From contig JAOAFZ010000003.1 in assembly GCA_026415975.1 (NCBI GenBank), forward strand, positions 1 to 64,000: a DNA stretch of 64,000 nucleotides, given 5' to 3'. The notes under the pieces were generated by a model. That model searched no databases. It saw only the letters and a program-made list of their open reading frames with translations, and had not been told where the DNA came from. Shown piece by piece: positions 40,283-49,071 of the stretch. This stretch comes from Patescibacteria group bacterium (lineage in GTDB: Bacteria; Patescibacteriota; Microgenomatia; UBA1406; GWC2-37-13). The position numbers were made by a program, and so were the translations under genes. Each line of letters begins with the position of its first letter. Position 1 is the first letter of the stretch.

Positions 40283-41722
40283 CTGGAGTGTTCCCGGTTT
40301 TTCCTCATGGGCATCAAAGGTGCGGCAATGGCAAATATTGCGCTCCTACTCCATCAGATGGGGAAAAATGTATCCGGTATAGATGTCGGCGAAGTGTTCC
40401 CTACTGATGCCGTCCTAACTGACGCAGGAATACCTTGGTACCGGTTCGGTGAACTAAGAGTAATTCCACCGGATGTTGAGGTGATAGTATTCGCCGCAGC
40501 ACATCAGGCGGATTCGCATGAACTGGTCCGTCAGGCACAAGCATCGGGTATCCGGGTGGTACACCAAGCAGCTCTACTCGGGGAACTGATTGCCCGGTTT
40601 CCGCGGTCTATCGCAGTCGCGGGCTGTCATGGTAAAACCACCACATCCTCGATGCTCGCCTGTGCGCTCCTTAAACTAAATGTCGACCCGAGTTACATGG
40701 TAGGAGCACCATCATTTCGTGTCGGTTCAGGAACTGTGCATCCTGGCGGACGGGTAGGGCACTCGGAATACTTTGTTATAGAGGCAGATGAGTATGCACT
40801 GCATCCACCGGTGAATAGGACACCCAAGTTCCATTTGCTCAAACCGGCGTACGCGATCATCACCAACATAGATTATGATCACCCGGACGTATATGCCTCA
40901 TTCGCGGAAACGAAAGAGGCTTTCCTCACATTCGCGAAGCGTACTGGCGCGGCCAACGGGAAGAAAAGATTGTTTCTCTGCGCCGATGATGATCCGCTCC
41001 GCGAAGTAACAAAGGGGCTTGCGACTGAGGCCTACCAGACATACGGATTTTCATCCGATGCCGACTACCGGATCCAGGAGAGTGCTCCGGAGAAGGGAGG
41101 TATGACTTTTACGTTGAGTGGACCAGAGAATCTGTACCACCGGTTTTCGATTGCTCTTCCCGGCGAAAAGAACGTACTCAATGCCGCAGCTGTGATCGGA
41201 GTTCTGCATCGGATGGGTTTCTCTCCGGATGCTATCGCAACGGCGATTGGTAGTTTTCGGGGAGCAAAACGCCGCTTTGAGCTTGTTAGTTCGGGACCAG
41301 GTTATGTAATCTACGACGACTACGCCCATCATCCGGCAGAGCTGCGGGCAGTAATTAGCGCGGCAAAAATACGCCACCCGCACGCCAGAATTCGTGTGGT
41401 CTTCCAACCGCATACCTTTAGCCGCACCAAATCGTTACTCGAGGACTTCGTAGATGCACTCGCGCTTGCCGAAGAGGCGATCGTGCTCCCGATCTTCGCA
41501 TCGGCACGGGAACGCGCTGATGGCATCGTGAGTTCAAAGCTGCTGATCGAGCACGCAACCCGAAAAGGGATCACTACAATGTGCGACATCTCGGATGCGA
41601 GTGCTTTGCGGAAGGTACTTGCGAATGGTCGATCGAACGACGATGTCGTGATTATGGCCGGCGCCGGTGATGTATACGCTTTACAACCCGATGTGTTATT
41701 AGTGTACTCTGCACAGAAATGA
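40280..41722 (+). CDS. murC: UDP-N-acetylmuramate--L-alanine ligase MurC
   Basis: This 480-residue ligase starts the stem peptide. It has the N-terminal nucleotide motif MGIKGAAMANIA (usually GIGGxGM), the P-loop AGCHGKTTTSSM, FVIEADEYALH, TNIDYDHPDVY and DDYAHHPAEL near the C-terminal domain. The extra Lys in GIKGAAM is unusual but the rest is canonical. It is ATGA-coupled to murB. Confidence 0.93.
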   Translation: MLECSRFFLMGIKGAAMANIALLLHQMGKNVSGIDVGEVFPTDAVLTDAGIPWYRFGELRVIPPDVEVIVFAAAHQADSHELVRQAQASGIRVVHQAALLGELIARFPRSIAVAGCHGKTTTSSMLACALLKLNVDPSYMVGAPSFRVGSGTVHPGGRVGHSEYFVIEADEYALHPPVNRTPKFHLLKPAYAIITNIDYDHPDVYASFAETKEAFLTFAKRTGAANGKKRLFLCADDDPLREVTKGLATEAYQTYGFSSDADYRIQESAPEKGGMTFTLSGPENLYHRFSIALPGEKNVLNAAAVIGVLHRMGFSPDAIATAIGSFRGAKRRFELVSSGPGYVIYDDYAHHPAELRAVISAAKIRHPHARIRVVFQPHTFSRTKSLLEDFVDALALAEEAIVLPIFASARERADGIVSSKLLIEHATRKGITTMCDISDASALRKVLANGRSNDDVVIMAGAGDVYALQPDVLLVYSAQK

Positions 41723-42663
41723 CAAAAGCACAAGACCAGCTTATCAATGCCTTTGGCCCGGACCGGGTGTTTGATAACAAGGATATTTCTCCCTATTTGA
41801 CGCTCCGAACCAAGGTTACCGCCGAATTATATCTTGAATTACGTACCCGAGAAGAGTGCCTTTCTTTTGCACGACTTCGAAATTCTCTCGGGATTCCGAT
41901 TTTATTCCTGGGTGGAGGATCGAACGTCGCGATTGTTTCACCGAGGTTCCCGGGATTGATAGTGCGAAACCAGTATCAGCGCAAGGAAATCGTCTCAGAA
42001 AGTCCTACTGACGTCTTACTGCTTGTTTCATCAGGGTATATAGTAACCCAGTTGGCAAAAGAAACCGTCGAAGCTGGCTATGAAGGCTTCGAGTACCAGT
42101 TTGGCCTGCCGGGAACGATGGGGGGCGGAATATATATGAACTCGAAGTGGACGAAACCCGACTCGTGGCTGGGAGACCGCCTGGAATCGGCGGTGCTTCT
42201 TGACGCGAATGGGAATGAACGCAGTGTAACTCGAGAGTATTTCGAGTTCGATTACGGATATAGCAAACTACAGGATACCGGTGAATTATTTCTTGAAGGT
42301 TTTTTCCGTCTTCCCAAAGCGGATCCGGAGGTACTTAAACAACGACTCACTGCGACAAAGAAGCACCGTGATGCCACTCAGCCGAAAGGAGCAATGACGA
42401 GCGGGTGTTTCTTTAAAAACATCAGCGAAGAAGAGCGTCTGTTGCACAATCTCCCGACGAAATCTGCAGGATATCTGATTGATCAGGCCGGCCTAAAAAA
42501 TTACGCAGTTGGTGATTTTTATGTTTCCGATATTCATGCGAACTTTATTATCAATCGTGGAAATGGCAAGCCGGAAGATCTGGAAAGGCTAACTTCCCAT
42601 ATTCGCACCACTGTCAAAAACCGTTTCGGCATAGATCTCCGGAATGAAGTGATTGTGTTGTAA
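41719..42663 (+). CDS. murB: UDP-N-acetylenolpyruvoylglucosamine reductase MurB
   Basis: This 314-residue FAD enzyme reduces enolpyruvyl-UDP-GlcNAc to UDP-MurNAc. It has FLGGGSNVAIVSPRF, the GLPGTMGGGIYMN block, the catalytic Ser/Cys region SGCFFKN and DIHANFIINRGN. The YGFEY-type insertion follows type I/II patterns loosely (YEGFEYQFG). The start overlaps the murC stop (ATGA 41719-41722). Confidence 0.94.
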   Translation: MTKAQDQLINAFGPDRVFDNKDISPYLTLRTKVTAELYLELRTREECLSFARLRNSLGIPILFLGGGSNVAIVSPRFPGLIVRNQYQRKEIVSESPTDVLLLVSSGYIVTQLAKETVEAGYEGFEYQFGLPGTMGGGIYMNSKWTKPDSWLGDRLESAVLLDANGNERSVTREYFEFDYGYSKLQDTGELFLEGFFRLPKADPEVLKQRLTATKKHRDATQPKGAMTSGCFFKNISEEERLLHNLPTKSAGYLIDQAGLKNYAVGDFYVSDIHANFIINRGNGKPEDLERLTSHIRTTVKNRFGIDLRNEVIVL

Positions 42664-42699
42664 ACTGGTATTTTCTGCCGTTCTTGTGCTTTCATCGAG

Positions 42700-42717
42700 T
42701 ACAATAAGGGACGTATG
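42700..42717 (+). promoter_or_regulatory. murA -10 box
   Basis: TACAAT (42700-42705) ends 9 nt before the ATG at 42715. AAGGGA lies in the gap, 3 nt from the ATG. Confidence 0.5.
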
Positions 42718-44040
42718 GAAGATTCTTTGGTTATTACCGGTGGCACCCCCCTTTCCGGTGAAGTCCGGGTTTCGGGAGCAAAAAATATTGCTCTGAAAGT
42801 ACTCACCGCAGCGCTTCTCTTTGATGGTGAGGTGATCCTGGAAAATATCCCCCGTATCGGCGATGTGGCTGAACTGATGAACCTGATCACAGTCATGGGA
42901 GCGCAAGCTGAGTTCACCGGGCACAACATCGTTCGCATCAATCCCGCCCCCTTGACTGCTTCTACCCTTGATCTTCTTTATGCATCCCGGATACGGACCT
43001 CGTTTATGTTCTTTGCGCCGCTACTGCACCGCTTCCGTGAAGCTCATATTCCCAATCCCGGTGGCTGCCGACTGGGTGCCCGGCCGATAGATCGAATCAT
43101 CGATGGCATGCGAGCGCTGGGCGTAGAAGTTGAGTACGATTCCGGAAGCGGCTATTTTCATGCTACCATGCATCGCGATCCTGCGGGTTCCTTTCGTTTT
43201 CCCAAGGTGTCGCACACCGGAACGGAGTTGCTGATCATGCTCGCGGCGATCTCCTCGAAAACTACCATTATAGAAAATGCCGCGCTTGAGCCGGAAATAG
43301 ATGATTTGATTGCGTTTTTGAACCAGGGCGGAGCACGGATTGTCCGGAATGGCTCAACGGTAACCGTTACGGGTGTTTCCTCGCTAAAACAAAAGCATTC
43401 CTTTGGCATTGCCAATGATCGGAATGAAGCTTCGACCTATGCGGTTATGGCACTTGCTACCAAGGGTTCCATTGTCGTTCGAGGCGTGAATGTTTCCCAG
43501 CTTGAATCGTTTGATGATTACATGCGCCGGATTGGCGGGCAGGTGGATCGGGTAGATGAAGAATCCATTCGCTACTCGTATACCGCCCCTTTACGACCGA
43601 TCGAGATAGAAACGGGACCCCACCCCGGTTTTATGACGGACTGGCAGCCGCCGGTAGCGGTGGCACTTACCCAGGCGCATGGCACCTCTACAATACACGA
43701 ACGGATGTTCGAGAATCGCTTCAGCTACGTCGGTGAACTGCACAAACTGGGTGCGGATATTGAGTATTACACCCCCGAAATAAGCGATCCTGCGGCTTTC
43801 TACGCATTCAACTACTCGCCAGGCGGTGAGTACCGGCAAGCAATTAGAATTAACGGTCCCTCAGAACTGCACAATGCTGTACTCTCAATTGCAGATCTTC
43901 GGGCTGGAGCAACTCTTGCAATCGGTGCACTGATCGCGTCCGGTGAATCTGTAATTCGAGGGGCGGCACACCTTGAGCGTGGTTATGAGGACTTTGTAGG
44001 GAAAGTGCGATCGCTTGGTGGAAACATAAAAAAAGTTTGA
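42715..44040 (+). CDS. murA: UDP-N-acetylglucosamine 1-carboxyvinyltransferase MurA
   Basis: This 441-residue enzyme transfers enolpyruvate from PEP to UDP-GlcNAc, the first committed step. The active-site cysteine is present (PNPGGCRLGARPID, C118), so the fosfomycin-sensitive form is expected; the CAIG of E. coli is CRLG here. Repeat motifs of the inverse alpha/beta barrel such as SGAKNIALKVLTAALL and NDRNEASTYAVMAL are clear. Confidence 0.95.
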   Translation: MEDSLVITGGTPLSGEVRVSGAKNIALKVLTAALLFDGEVILENIPRIGDVAELMNLITVMGAQAEFTGHNIVRINPAPLTASTLDLLYASRIRTSFMFFAPLLHRFREAHIPNPGGCRLGARPIDRIIDGMRALGVEVEYDSGSGYFHATMHRDPAGSFRFPKVSHTGTELLIMLAAISSKTTIIENAALEPEIDDLIAFLNQGGARIVRNGSTVTVTGVSSLKQKHSFGIANDRNEASTYAVMALATKGSIVVRGVNVSQLESFDDYMRRIGGQVDRVDEESIRYSYTAPLRPIEIETGPHPGFMTDWQPPVAVALTQAHGTSTIHERMFENRFSYVGELHKLGADIEYYTPEISDPAAFYAFNYSPGGEYRQAIRINGPSELHNAVLSIADLRAGATLAIGALIASGESVIRGAAHLERGYEDFVGKVRSLGGNIKKV

Positions 44041-44056
44041 GAGATTTGTACTTCAA

Positions 44057-45025
44057 ATGAAAAAAGTAACTGTTATTGGTGGAGGAACAGGAACATTCGT
44101 TGTCCTCTCCGGTTTAAAGAAGTTTGATCTCGATCTCGGGGTAATCGTTACAATGATGGATTCGGGTGGTTCGACCGGACGCCTGCGCGATCAGCTTGGC
44201 GTGCTTCCTCCCGGCGATCTCAGGCAATGTCTGGTTGCACTTTCAGAAGCACCTGCACTTTGGCGAAAGCTATTCCTGTATCGTTTCGAAAACGGTGACC
44301 TGAAGGGTCACAACTTTGGCAATATTTTTCTATCCGCGCTGGAAAAGGTAAGTGACGACTATTCGCAGGTAATTGATTCCGCAGAATACGTCCTCAAGAC
44401 CAAAGGTGAAGTCGTCCCGGTGACCTTCGAGAAAGCTCACCTCTGTGTCGAGTACGAAAGCGGAAAAAAACTCTGTGGCGAGGGATATATAGATGAGAAT
44501 AATCACGAGACTTCTCGTATAGTGAATGCGTATGTTGAACCGGACGTTGCCGTGAACCCGCGCGCCAGGGAACGCATTGCCGAAAGCGATTATGTTGTTA
44601 TAGGACCCGGTGATTTATACACGAGCATTATCCCGGTACTTGTAATTGATGGCATTGCAGAGGTTCTTCGGAAAAGCAAGGCTACAATCATTTACAATAT
44701 GAATTTGATGACAAAAATGGGGCAAACGTATCATTATACTGCTGCTGAACATGTCCGCGATCTTGAAAGATACATTGGCCGGCAGCCGGATGTAGTTATT
44801 TGTAACTCCGGTAGTATCGACCCTGCGACTCTGGAGTGGTACAATAAACACAACGAGATACCGGTTTCAAATAACCTATCGGGGAATTTTACGGGGAAGA
44901 TAATCGAAGCTGATCTTATCGACCGAAACACTATCGAAAAACAGGAATCGGATGAACTTACCCGTAGTATCCTCCGTCATGACAGTTGGAAGCTTGCGGA
45001 AGTTCTTAAAAAAATACTAGTATGA
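44057..45025 (+). CDS. yvcK: YvcK/CofD-like protein (gluconeogenesis factor)
   Basis: This 322-residue protein of the UPF0052/CofD-like family has GGGTGTFVVLSGLK, DSGGSTGRLRDQLG.LPPGDLRQCL and VIGPGDLYTSIIP. In Bacillus and mycobacteria YvcK/CuvA binds UDP-sugars and links central metabolism with cell-wall synthesis. Its place between murA and dgkA in a wall-synthesis cluster fits that role. It starts 16 nt after murA. Confidence 0.9.
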   Translation: MKKVTVIGGGTGTFVVLSGLKKFDLDLGVIVTMMDSGGSTGRLRDQLGVLPPGDLRQCLVALSEAPALWRKLFLYRFENGDLKGHNFGNIFLSALEKVSDDYSQVIDSAEYVLKTKGEVVPVTFEKAHLCVEYESGKKLCGEGYIDENNHETSRIVNAYVEPDVAVNPRARERIAESDYVVIGPGDLYTSIIPVLVIDGIAEVLRKSKATIIYNMNLMTKMGQTYHYTAAEHVRDLERYIGRQPDVVICNSGSIDPATLEWYNKHNEIPVSNNLSGNFTGKIIEADLIDRNTIEKQESDELTRSILRHDSWKLAEVLKKILV

Positions 45026-45393
45026 TACATCGCATTCGCCACAGGGCTGTCAAACATGCCAGATCGTTCGGGTATGCATTCGAAGGCATCAGTTGGGCTT
45101 TACGAACACAGCCGAACTATCAAATACACGTATTTCTCGCCGTTCTTTCCCTCGTTGCCGGATACGTTCTCGGAATATCATATGCCGAGTTTCTCTTTAT
45201 ACTCGCTATGATATTTATCGGCTTGGCAATAGAGACAGTAAATACTGCAATAGAACAGCTTGCCGATGCAATTGATAAGAACTACAATAAACACATCAAA
45301 ATTGCGAAAGATGTCGCTGCCGGTGCGATGCTATTCTTCTCCATCGGAGCTGCAATAACCGCAGGTATTATTTTTCTTCCAAAACTGTTCTAA
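45022..45393 (+). CDS. dgkA: undecaprenol/diacylglycerol kinase DgkA
   Basis: This 123-residue membrane kinase has three helices and the motif IGLAIETVNTAIEQLADAID. In Gram-positive bacteria this family phosphorylates undecaprenol, feeding the lipid carrier pool. It overlaps yvcK by ATGA (45022-45025) and precedes mraY by 6 nt, which fits carrier supply for lipid I. Confidence 0.92.
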   Translation: MIHRIRHRAVKHARSFGYAFEGISWALRTQPNYQIHVFLAVLSLVAGYVLGISYAEFLFILAMIFIGLAIETVNTAIEQLADAIDKNYNKHIKIAKDVAAGAMLFFSIGAAITAGIIFLPKLF

Positions 45394-45399
45394 AAGTCT

Positions 45400-46437
45400 A
45401 TGGAACTGCACCTTCTGGTAACCTTGCTTTCTTTCGCTGTCCATTTTTTTCTGATAGTACCCTTTATTAATATCCTGTACCGGATAAAGTTCCAGCGCGC
45501 AAAACAGGAAACCCGCGATGTGTTTGACAACCCTACACCGATATTTGACCGGTTTCACCAGCACAAGCATGGCACCCCTGTTGGTGGTGGAATTCTTATC
45601 GTAGCCCTGAGCACCATCCTGTTTGCTTTGAGCTTGACTACTTTCTCCATGATGGGCACACACATTACTTCAAACTATAATAATGTCCCCGGTGAGGTCT
45701 TTATTATATTTTTTACCTTTATCAGCTTTGCCCTGCTTGGTGTCTACGACGATCTTCATAAGATTCTCTTTTTGAAACGCACAAAATTCTTTGGTATGCG
45801 CATGCGTCATAAACTTATCATTATGACTGCTCTGGCTCTGGCTATCGGATACTGGCTCTACTCAACCCTGGGGATATCAATTCTGTACGTACCGTTATTG
45901 GGGGTTTTTGATATTGGAGTATGGTATGTTCTTTTCGCAGCGTTTGTCATTGTCGCCTTTGCCAATGCGGTAAACATTACCGATGGCCTTGATGGTCTTG
46001 CAAGCAGTTTGCTCATAGTTGCGCTTGCAGGATTCTGGGTAATCGCACGATCGATCATCGATGTTCCCACTTCGTTGTTTATCGCTATCTGGTTAGGAGG
46101 AATGCTTGCTTTTATGTACTTTAATGTGTATCCGGCACGGATCTTTATGGGAGATACCGGTGCATTGTCGTTTGGTGCGACGTTTGCAGTAATCGGTCTC
46201 ATTCTGGGAAAACCATTTGCGCTCCCTATCATCGGTGGAGTATTTGTCGTGGAAATTACCACATCGCTTTTGCAGTTATTGTATAAAAAATTTTACCGCA
46301 AAAAACTTTTCCCCGTTGCGCCCCTTCATCTCTGGCTTCAGTTGCGAGGATGGGAGGAGCCGAAAATTGTGATGCGGCTTCTTGTCTTTGCAATACTGTT
46401 TTCCCTTCTCGGTCTCATGATGGCCTTTACCCGGTAA
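45400..46437 (+). CDS. mraY: phospho-MurNAc-pentapeptide transferase MraY
   Basis: This 345-residue membrane enzyme with ~10 helices makes lipid I from UDP-MurNAc-peptide and undecaprenyl phosphate. Family motifs are HGTPVGGG, YDDLHKI, NAVNITDGLDGLA and MGDTGALSFG. The HHH motif of the last cytoplasmic loop (usually PLHHHFE) reads APLHLWLQLRGWEEPKIV, leaving one of three histidines. It lies between dgkA and murL, in a context that supports MraY and not WecA. Confidence 0.9.
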   Translation: MELHLLVTLLSFAVHFFLIVPFINILYRIKFQRAKQETRDVFDNPTPIFDRFHQHKHGTPVGGGILIVALSTILFALSLTTFSMMGTHITSNYNNVPGEVFIIFFTFISFALLGVYDDLHKILFLKRTKFFGMRMRHKLIIMTALALAIGYWLYSTLGISILYVPLLGVFDIGVWYVLFAAFVIVAFANAVNITDGLDGLASSLLIVALAGFWVIARSIIDVPTSLFIAIWLGGMLAFMYFNVYPARIFMGDTGALSFGATFAVIGLILGKPFALPIIGGVFVVEITTSLLQLLYKKFYRKKLFPVAPLHLWLQLRGWEEPKIVMRLLVFAILFSLLGLMMAFTR

Positions 46438-46438
46438 A

Positions 46439-46456
46439 TGGTATACTAGCGCTATG
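46439..46456 (+). promoter_or_regulatory. murL extended -10 promoter
   Basis: TGG-TATACT (TATACT 46442-46447) begins 5 nt after the mraY stop and ends 6 nt before the ATG at 46454. Confidence 0.65.
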
Positions 46457-47803
46457 CAGGCTAACCGCTTTTGCTTTTTGTCTAGCTCGGCTGATCAGAG
46501 TACCCGCACGATGCGGTTTGTCTATGAAACAGTTTTTTCGGATAATCCTCCGATTCAATTTACCGAGAGTATCCGTTTTCCCGAAAATGTTTCATTTGAA
46601 AAACTTCCCCCTCCGCTTCTCTCGAAACTTCGTTCTTCACTTCATCTAATGCTTGGAGTAAGTTATTGGAAAGCATTTGCAGCTCATGAAATCGACACGG
46701 GTGAGATCCAGCTTACCCCTGAGGAAGCAGACTTCTGGACTACACTGTATACCCGTGGTATGGGCGAATTTTATTATCAAAATGAACTGGATTTCCGTGA
46801 TTACTTACAGTTTCCATCTGTCCGAAGTGGCGGGAGGAATTATTACGAGCATACCCTTCAGAATCGTGCGCTAATCGGAATTGGTGGAGGAAAAGACTCG
46901 ATTGTAGCTGCAGAATTACTTCGGGCCGGGGGAATATCCCAAAGCGGACTCCAGATTGAAAATCATGGTCAGAGAAGCTCAACCGACGCAGTTATTGATG
47001 CCCTTGGTATCCCCGCAATAAAACTAGTTCGCACCCTGGATCCCCAGCTTAGCCGGTTGCCTGGAGCATATACTGGACATGTTCCCGTTTCGGCGATATA
47101 CGCACTACTTGGTGTAACTACTGCGCTTTTGATGGATTACCGGTGGGTAATTGTTGCCAATGAACAGAGTGCTAACGAGGGTACTGCCCGCTACCTTGGA
47201 GAGACGGTAAATCATCAGTGGAGTAAAAGCATCATCTTTGAAAGATTGTTTCGGACATATGTGAAGAACTTTCTCAGTCCGGATGTAGAGTATTTTTCGC
47301 TGCTTCGCCCATATAGTGAACTCTCTATTGTTTCAATGTTTGTGCGCTTCCCGCGTTATTTTCATGTTTTTACCAGCTGTAATCGAAATTTTCGCATGCA
47401 TTGTAGTACCGGTTCGGATTCCGGTGCGTTGTGGTGCGGGACGTGCGCAAAGTGTGCTTTCGCGTATCTCGTGCTGGCTGCATTTCTCGACAGAGAGACA
47501 GTCCGGAGCATATTTGGGAAGAATCTCCTGGCTGACGAAGCACTTGTGCCGTTATACCGTGAGCTTCTAGGACTCACCGAAAGAAAGCCCTTTGACTGCG
47601 TCGGTACTATTGATGAAGTTAAAGCGGCGTTTGCACTGGTTCTCCGGCGTGGAGAACATGATGATGCAAGTGGTATGAAGCTTTATAAAAACGAAGTTCT
47701 CGAGAAGGGCTTTGAACCCTCCCTGGCAATTCACCGGGCACTGCAGTGGCGTGATGACCATTGCATTCCGGAGATGTTACTTCGATTGCTTCCCCGTACA
47801 TGA
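46454..47803 (+). CDS. murL: UDP-MurNAc-L-Ala-L-Glu epimerase MurL
   Basis: This 449-residue protein matches MurL, first described in Xanthomonas, which uses ATP (to AMP and PPi) to convert UDP-MurNAc-L-Ala-L-Glu to the D-Glu form. A PP-loop, IGIGGGKDSIVAAELL (GGGKDS at 144-149), is visible, as are NEQSANEGT and the Cys knuckle LWCGTCAKCAFAYLVLAAF (~326-344). The gene overlaps the following murD by ATGA, the same pairing as in Xanthomonas (murL-murD2). The call is by motif and context. A diverged PP-loop enzyme with another substrate is possible but less likely here. Confidence 0.85.
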   Translation: MQANRFCFLSSSADQSTRTMRFVYETVFSDNPPIQFTESIRFPENVSFEKLPPPLLSKLRSSLHLMLGVSYWKAFAAHEIDTGEIQLTPEEADFWTTLYTRGMGEFYYQNELDFRDYLQFPSVRSGGRNYYEHTLQNRALIGIGGGKDSIVAAELLRAGGISQSGLQIENHGQRSSTDAVIDALGIPAIKLVRTLDPQLSRLPGAYTGHVPVSAIYALLGVTTALLMDYRWVIVANEQSANEGTARYLGETVNHQWSKSIIFERLFRTYVKNFLSPDVEYFSLLRPYSELSIVSMFVRFPRYFHVFTSCNRNFRMHCSTGSDSGALWCGTCAKCAFAYLVLAAFLDRETVRSIFGKNLLADEALVPLYRELLGLTERKPFDCVGTIDEVKAAFALVLRRGEHDDASGMKLYKNEVLEKGFEPSLAIHRALQWRDDHCIPEMLLRLLPRT

Positions 47804-49071
47804 AGCTGGAAGATCTTCGAGGAAAAAAAATCCTTATTGTCGGTTATGGCCGTGAAGGTCAGGCTACCGAAGTATTTCTTCGCGAGTACGTGCCGGATTG
47901 CACCATAGGCATTGCTGATGCTACCAGAGATCCTGATTACCTTAAGATGCAAGATAGCTATGATGTGGCAATACGCTCCCCGGGTGTACCAAAACGTCTT
48001 ATGCGAATACGATACACAACCGCGACGAATATTTTCTTTGCTTTGGAACCCGGATTTACCATCGGGATAACCGGAACCAAAGGGAAGAGCACTACAGCAT
48101 CTCTGGTACACCACTTTTTAAGGGCAGGAGGAGTAGATTCAGTTCTCGCAGGAAACATAGGAAAGCCGGTACTTGAAGCGTGGATGGAACACCGGAATAA
48201 GCGTGTACAATATGTACTCGAACTATCCAGCTATATGCTTGATGACTTTGAGCACGCACCGGATGCAGCATTGACCGTTTCGCTCTATCAGGATCATATT
48301 GATTATCACGGCTCATGTGAAGCCTACTACGAAGCAAAACACAACCTAGTACGTTTTATGAAGAGGGGATTATATGTATATAACCCGCGCTTTCCGGAAT
48401 TCGTGAGATGGGCGCAAGAAGTACAGTGCCGGGCGCTCCCTTACGATGATTCGATAGAAATCGGGATGAGCGGGAATCCGCTTCTGGGAGAACATAATCT
48501 GGAGAATATACGCGGAGCGGCGACGCTGGCAGTACACCAGGGTATTCCTGCGGAAACTATCCGCAATTCACTGAAAACATTTCGCCCACTCCCGCACCGA
48601 CTACAGAATATTGGTACGTATCAGGGAATAACATTCTACGATGATGCAATCTCTACCACTCCCGAGTCCACCATAGCGGCATTACGATCGCTGAAAAGAG
48701 TAGACTGTTTGTTTCTTGGCGGCGCCGATCGCGGATATGACTTCAGGCCTCTGGTAGAAGAGATCTGTAAGCGGAATATCAGCATTCTTGTCTTCTTCCC
48801 CGACACCGGAACCAGAATCCATGCTATGCTGAAAGGACGGGGATTCGCCTTCCGGTCAATATTGACCAGTGGAATGGAGGAAGCAGTCCGGTTCGCCTAT
48901 GATACCTGTGAACCAGGCTCCGTTGTTCTTCTCTCAACCGCATCCCCCAGTTACAGCCTCTGGAAAAATTTTGAGGAGAAAGGCACAGAATACCAGAGAT
49001 TGGTCCGTGCATATGATCAGAAAACCAAAGTCGCTCCGGAAGACGCCGAAAACAAGAATTCCCCCGGGTGA
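47800..49071 (+). CDS. murD2: MurD2-type UDP-MurNAc-L-alanine--glutamate ligase
   Basis: This 423-residue Mur ligase has the N-terminal KKILIVGYGREGQATEVFL, the P-loop ITGTKGKSTTASLVHH, LELSSYMLDD (MurD-type), QDHIDYHGS and LFLGGADRGYDFRPL. In the MurL pathway MurD2 adds L-Glu, which MurL then inverts. The 4-nt overlap with murL (47800-47803) supports this; by sequence alone a D-Glu-adding MurD cannot be excluded. The start at 47800 excludes 13 residues overlapping murL. Confidence 0.88.
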   Translation: MKLEDLRGKKILIVGYGREGQATEVFLREYVPDCTIGIADATRDPDYLKMQDSYDVAIRSPGVPKRLMRIRYTTATNIFFALEPGFTIGITGTKGKSTTASLVHHFLRAGGVDSVLAGNIGKPVLEAWMEHRNKRVQYVLELSSYMLDDFEHAPDAALTVSLYQDHIDYHGSCEAYYEAKHNLVRFMKRGLYVYNPRFPEFVRWAQEVQCRALPYDDSIEIGMSGNPLLGEHNLENIRGAATLAVHQGIPAETIRNSLKTFRPLPHRLQNIGTYQGITFYDDAISTTPESTIAALRSLKRVDCLFLGGADRGYDFRPLVEEICKRNISILVFFPDTGTRIHAMLKGRGFAFRSILTSGMEEAVRFAYDTCEPGSVVLLSTASPSYSLWKNFEEKGTEYQRLVRAYDQKTKVAPEDAENKNSPG

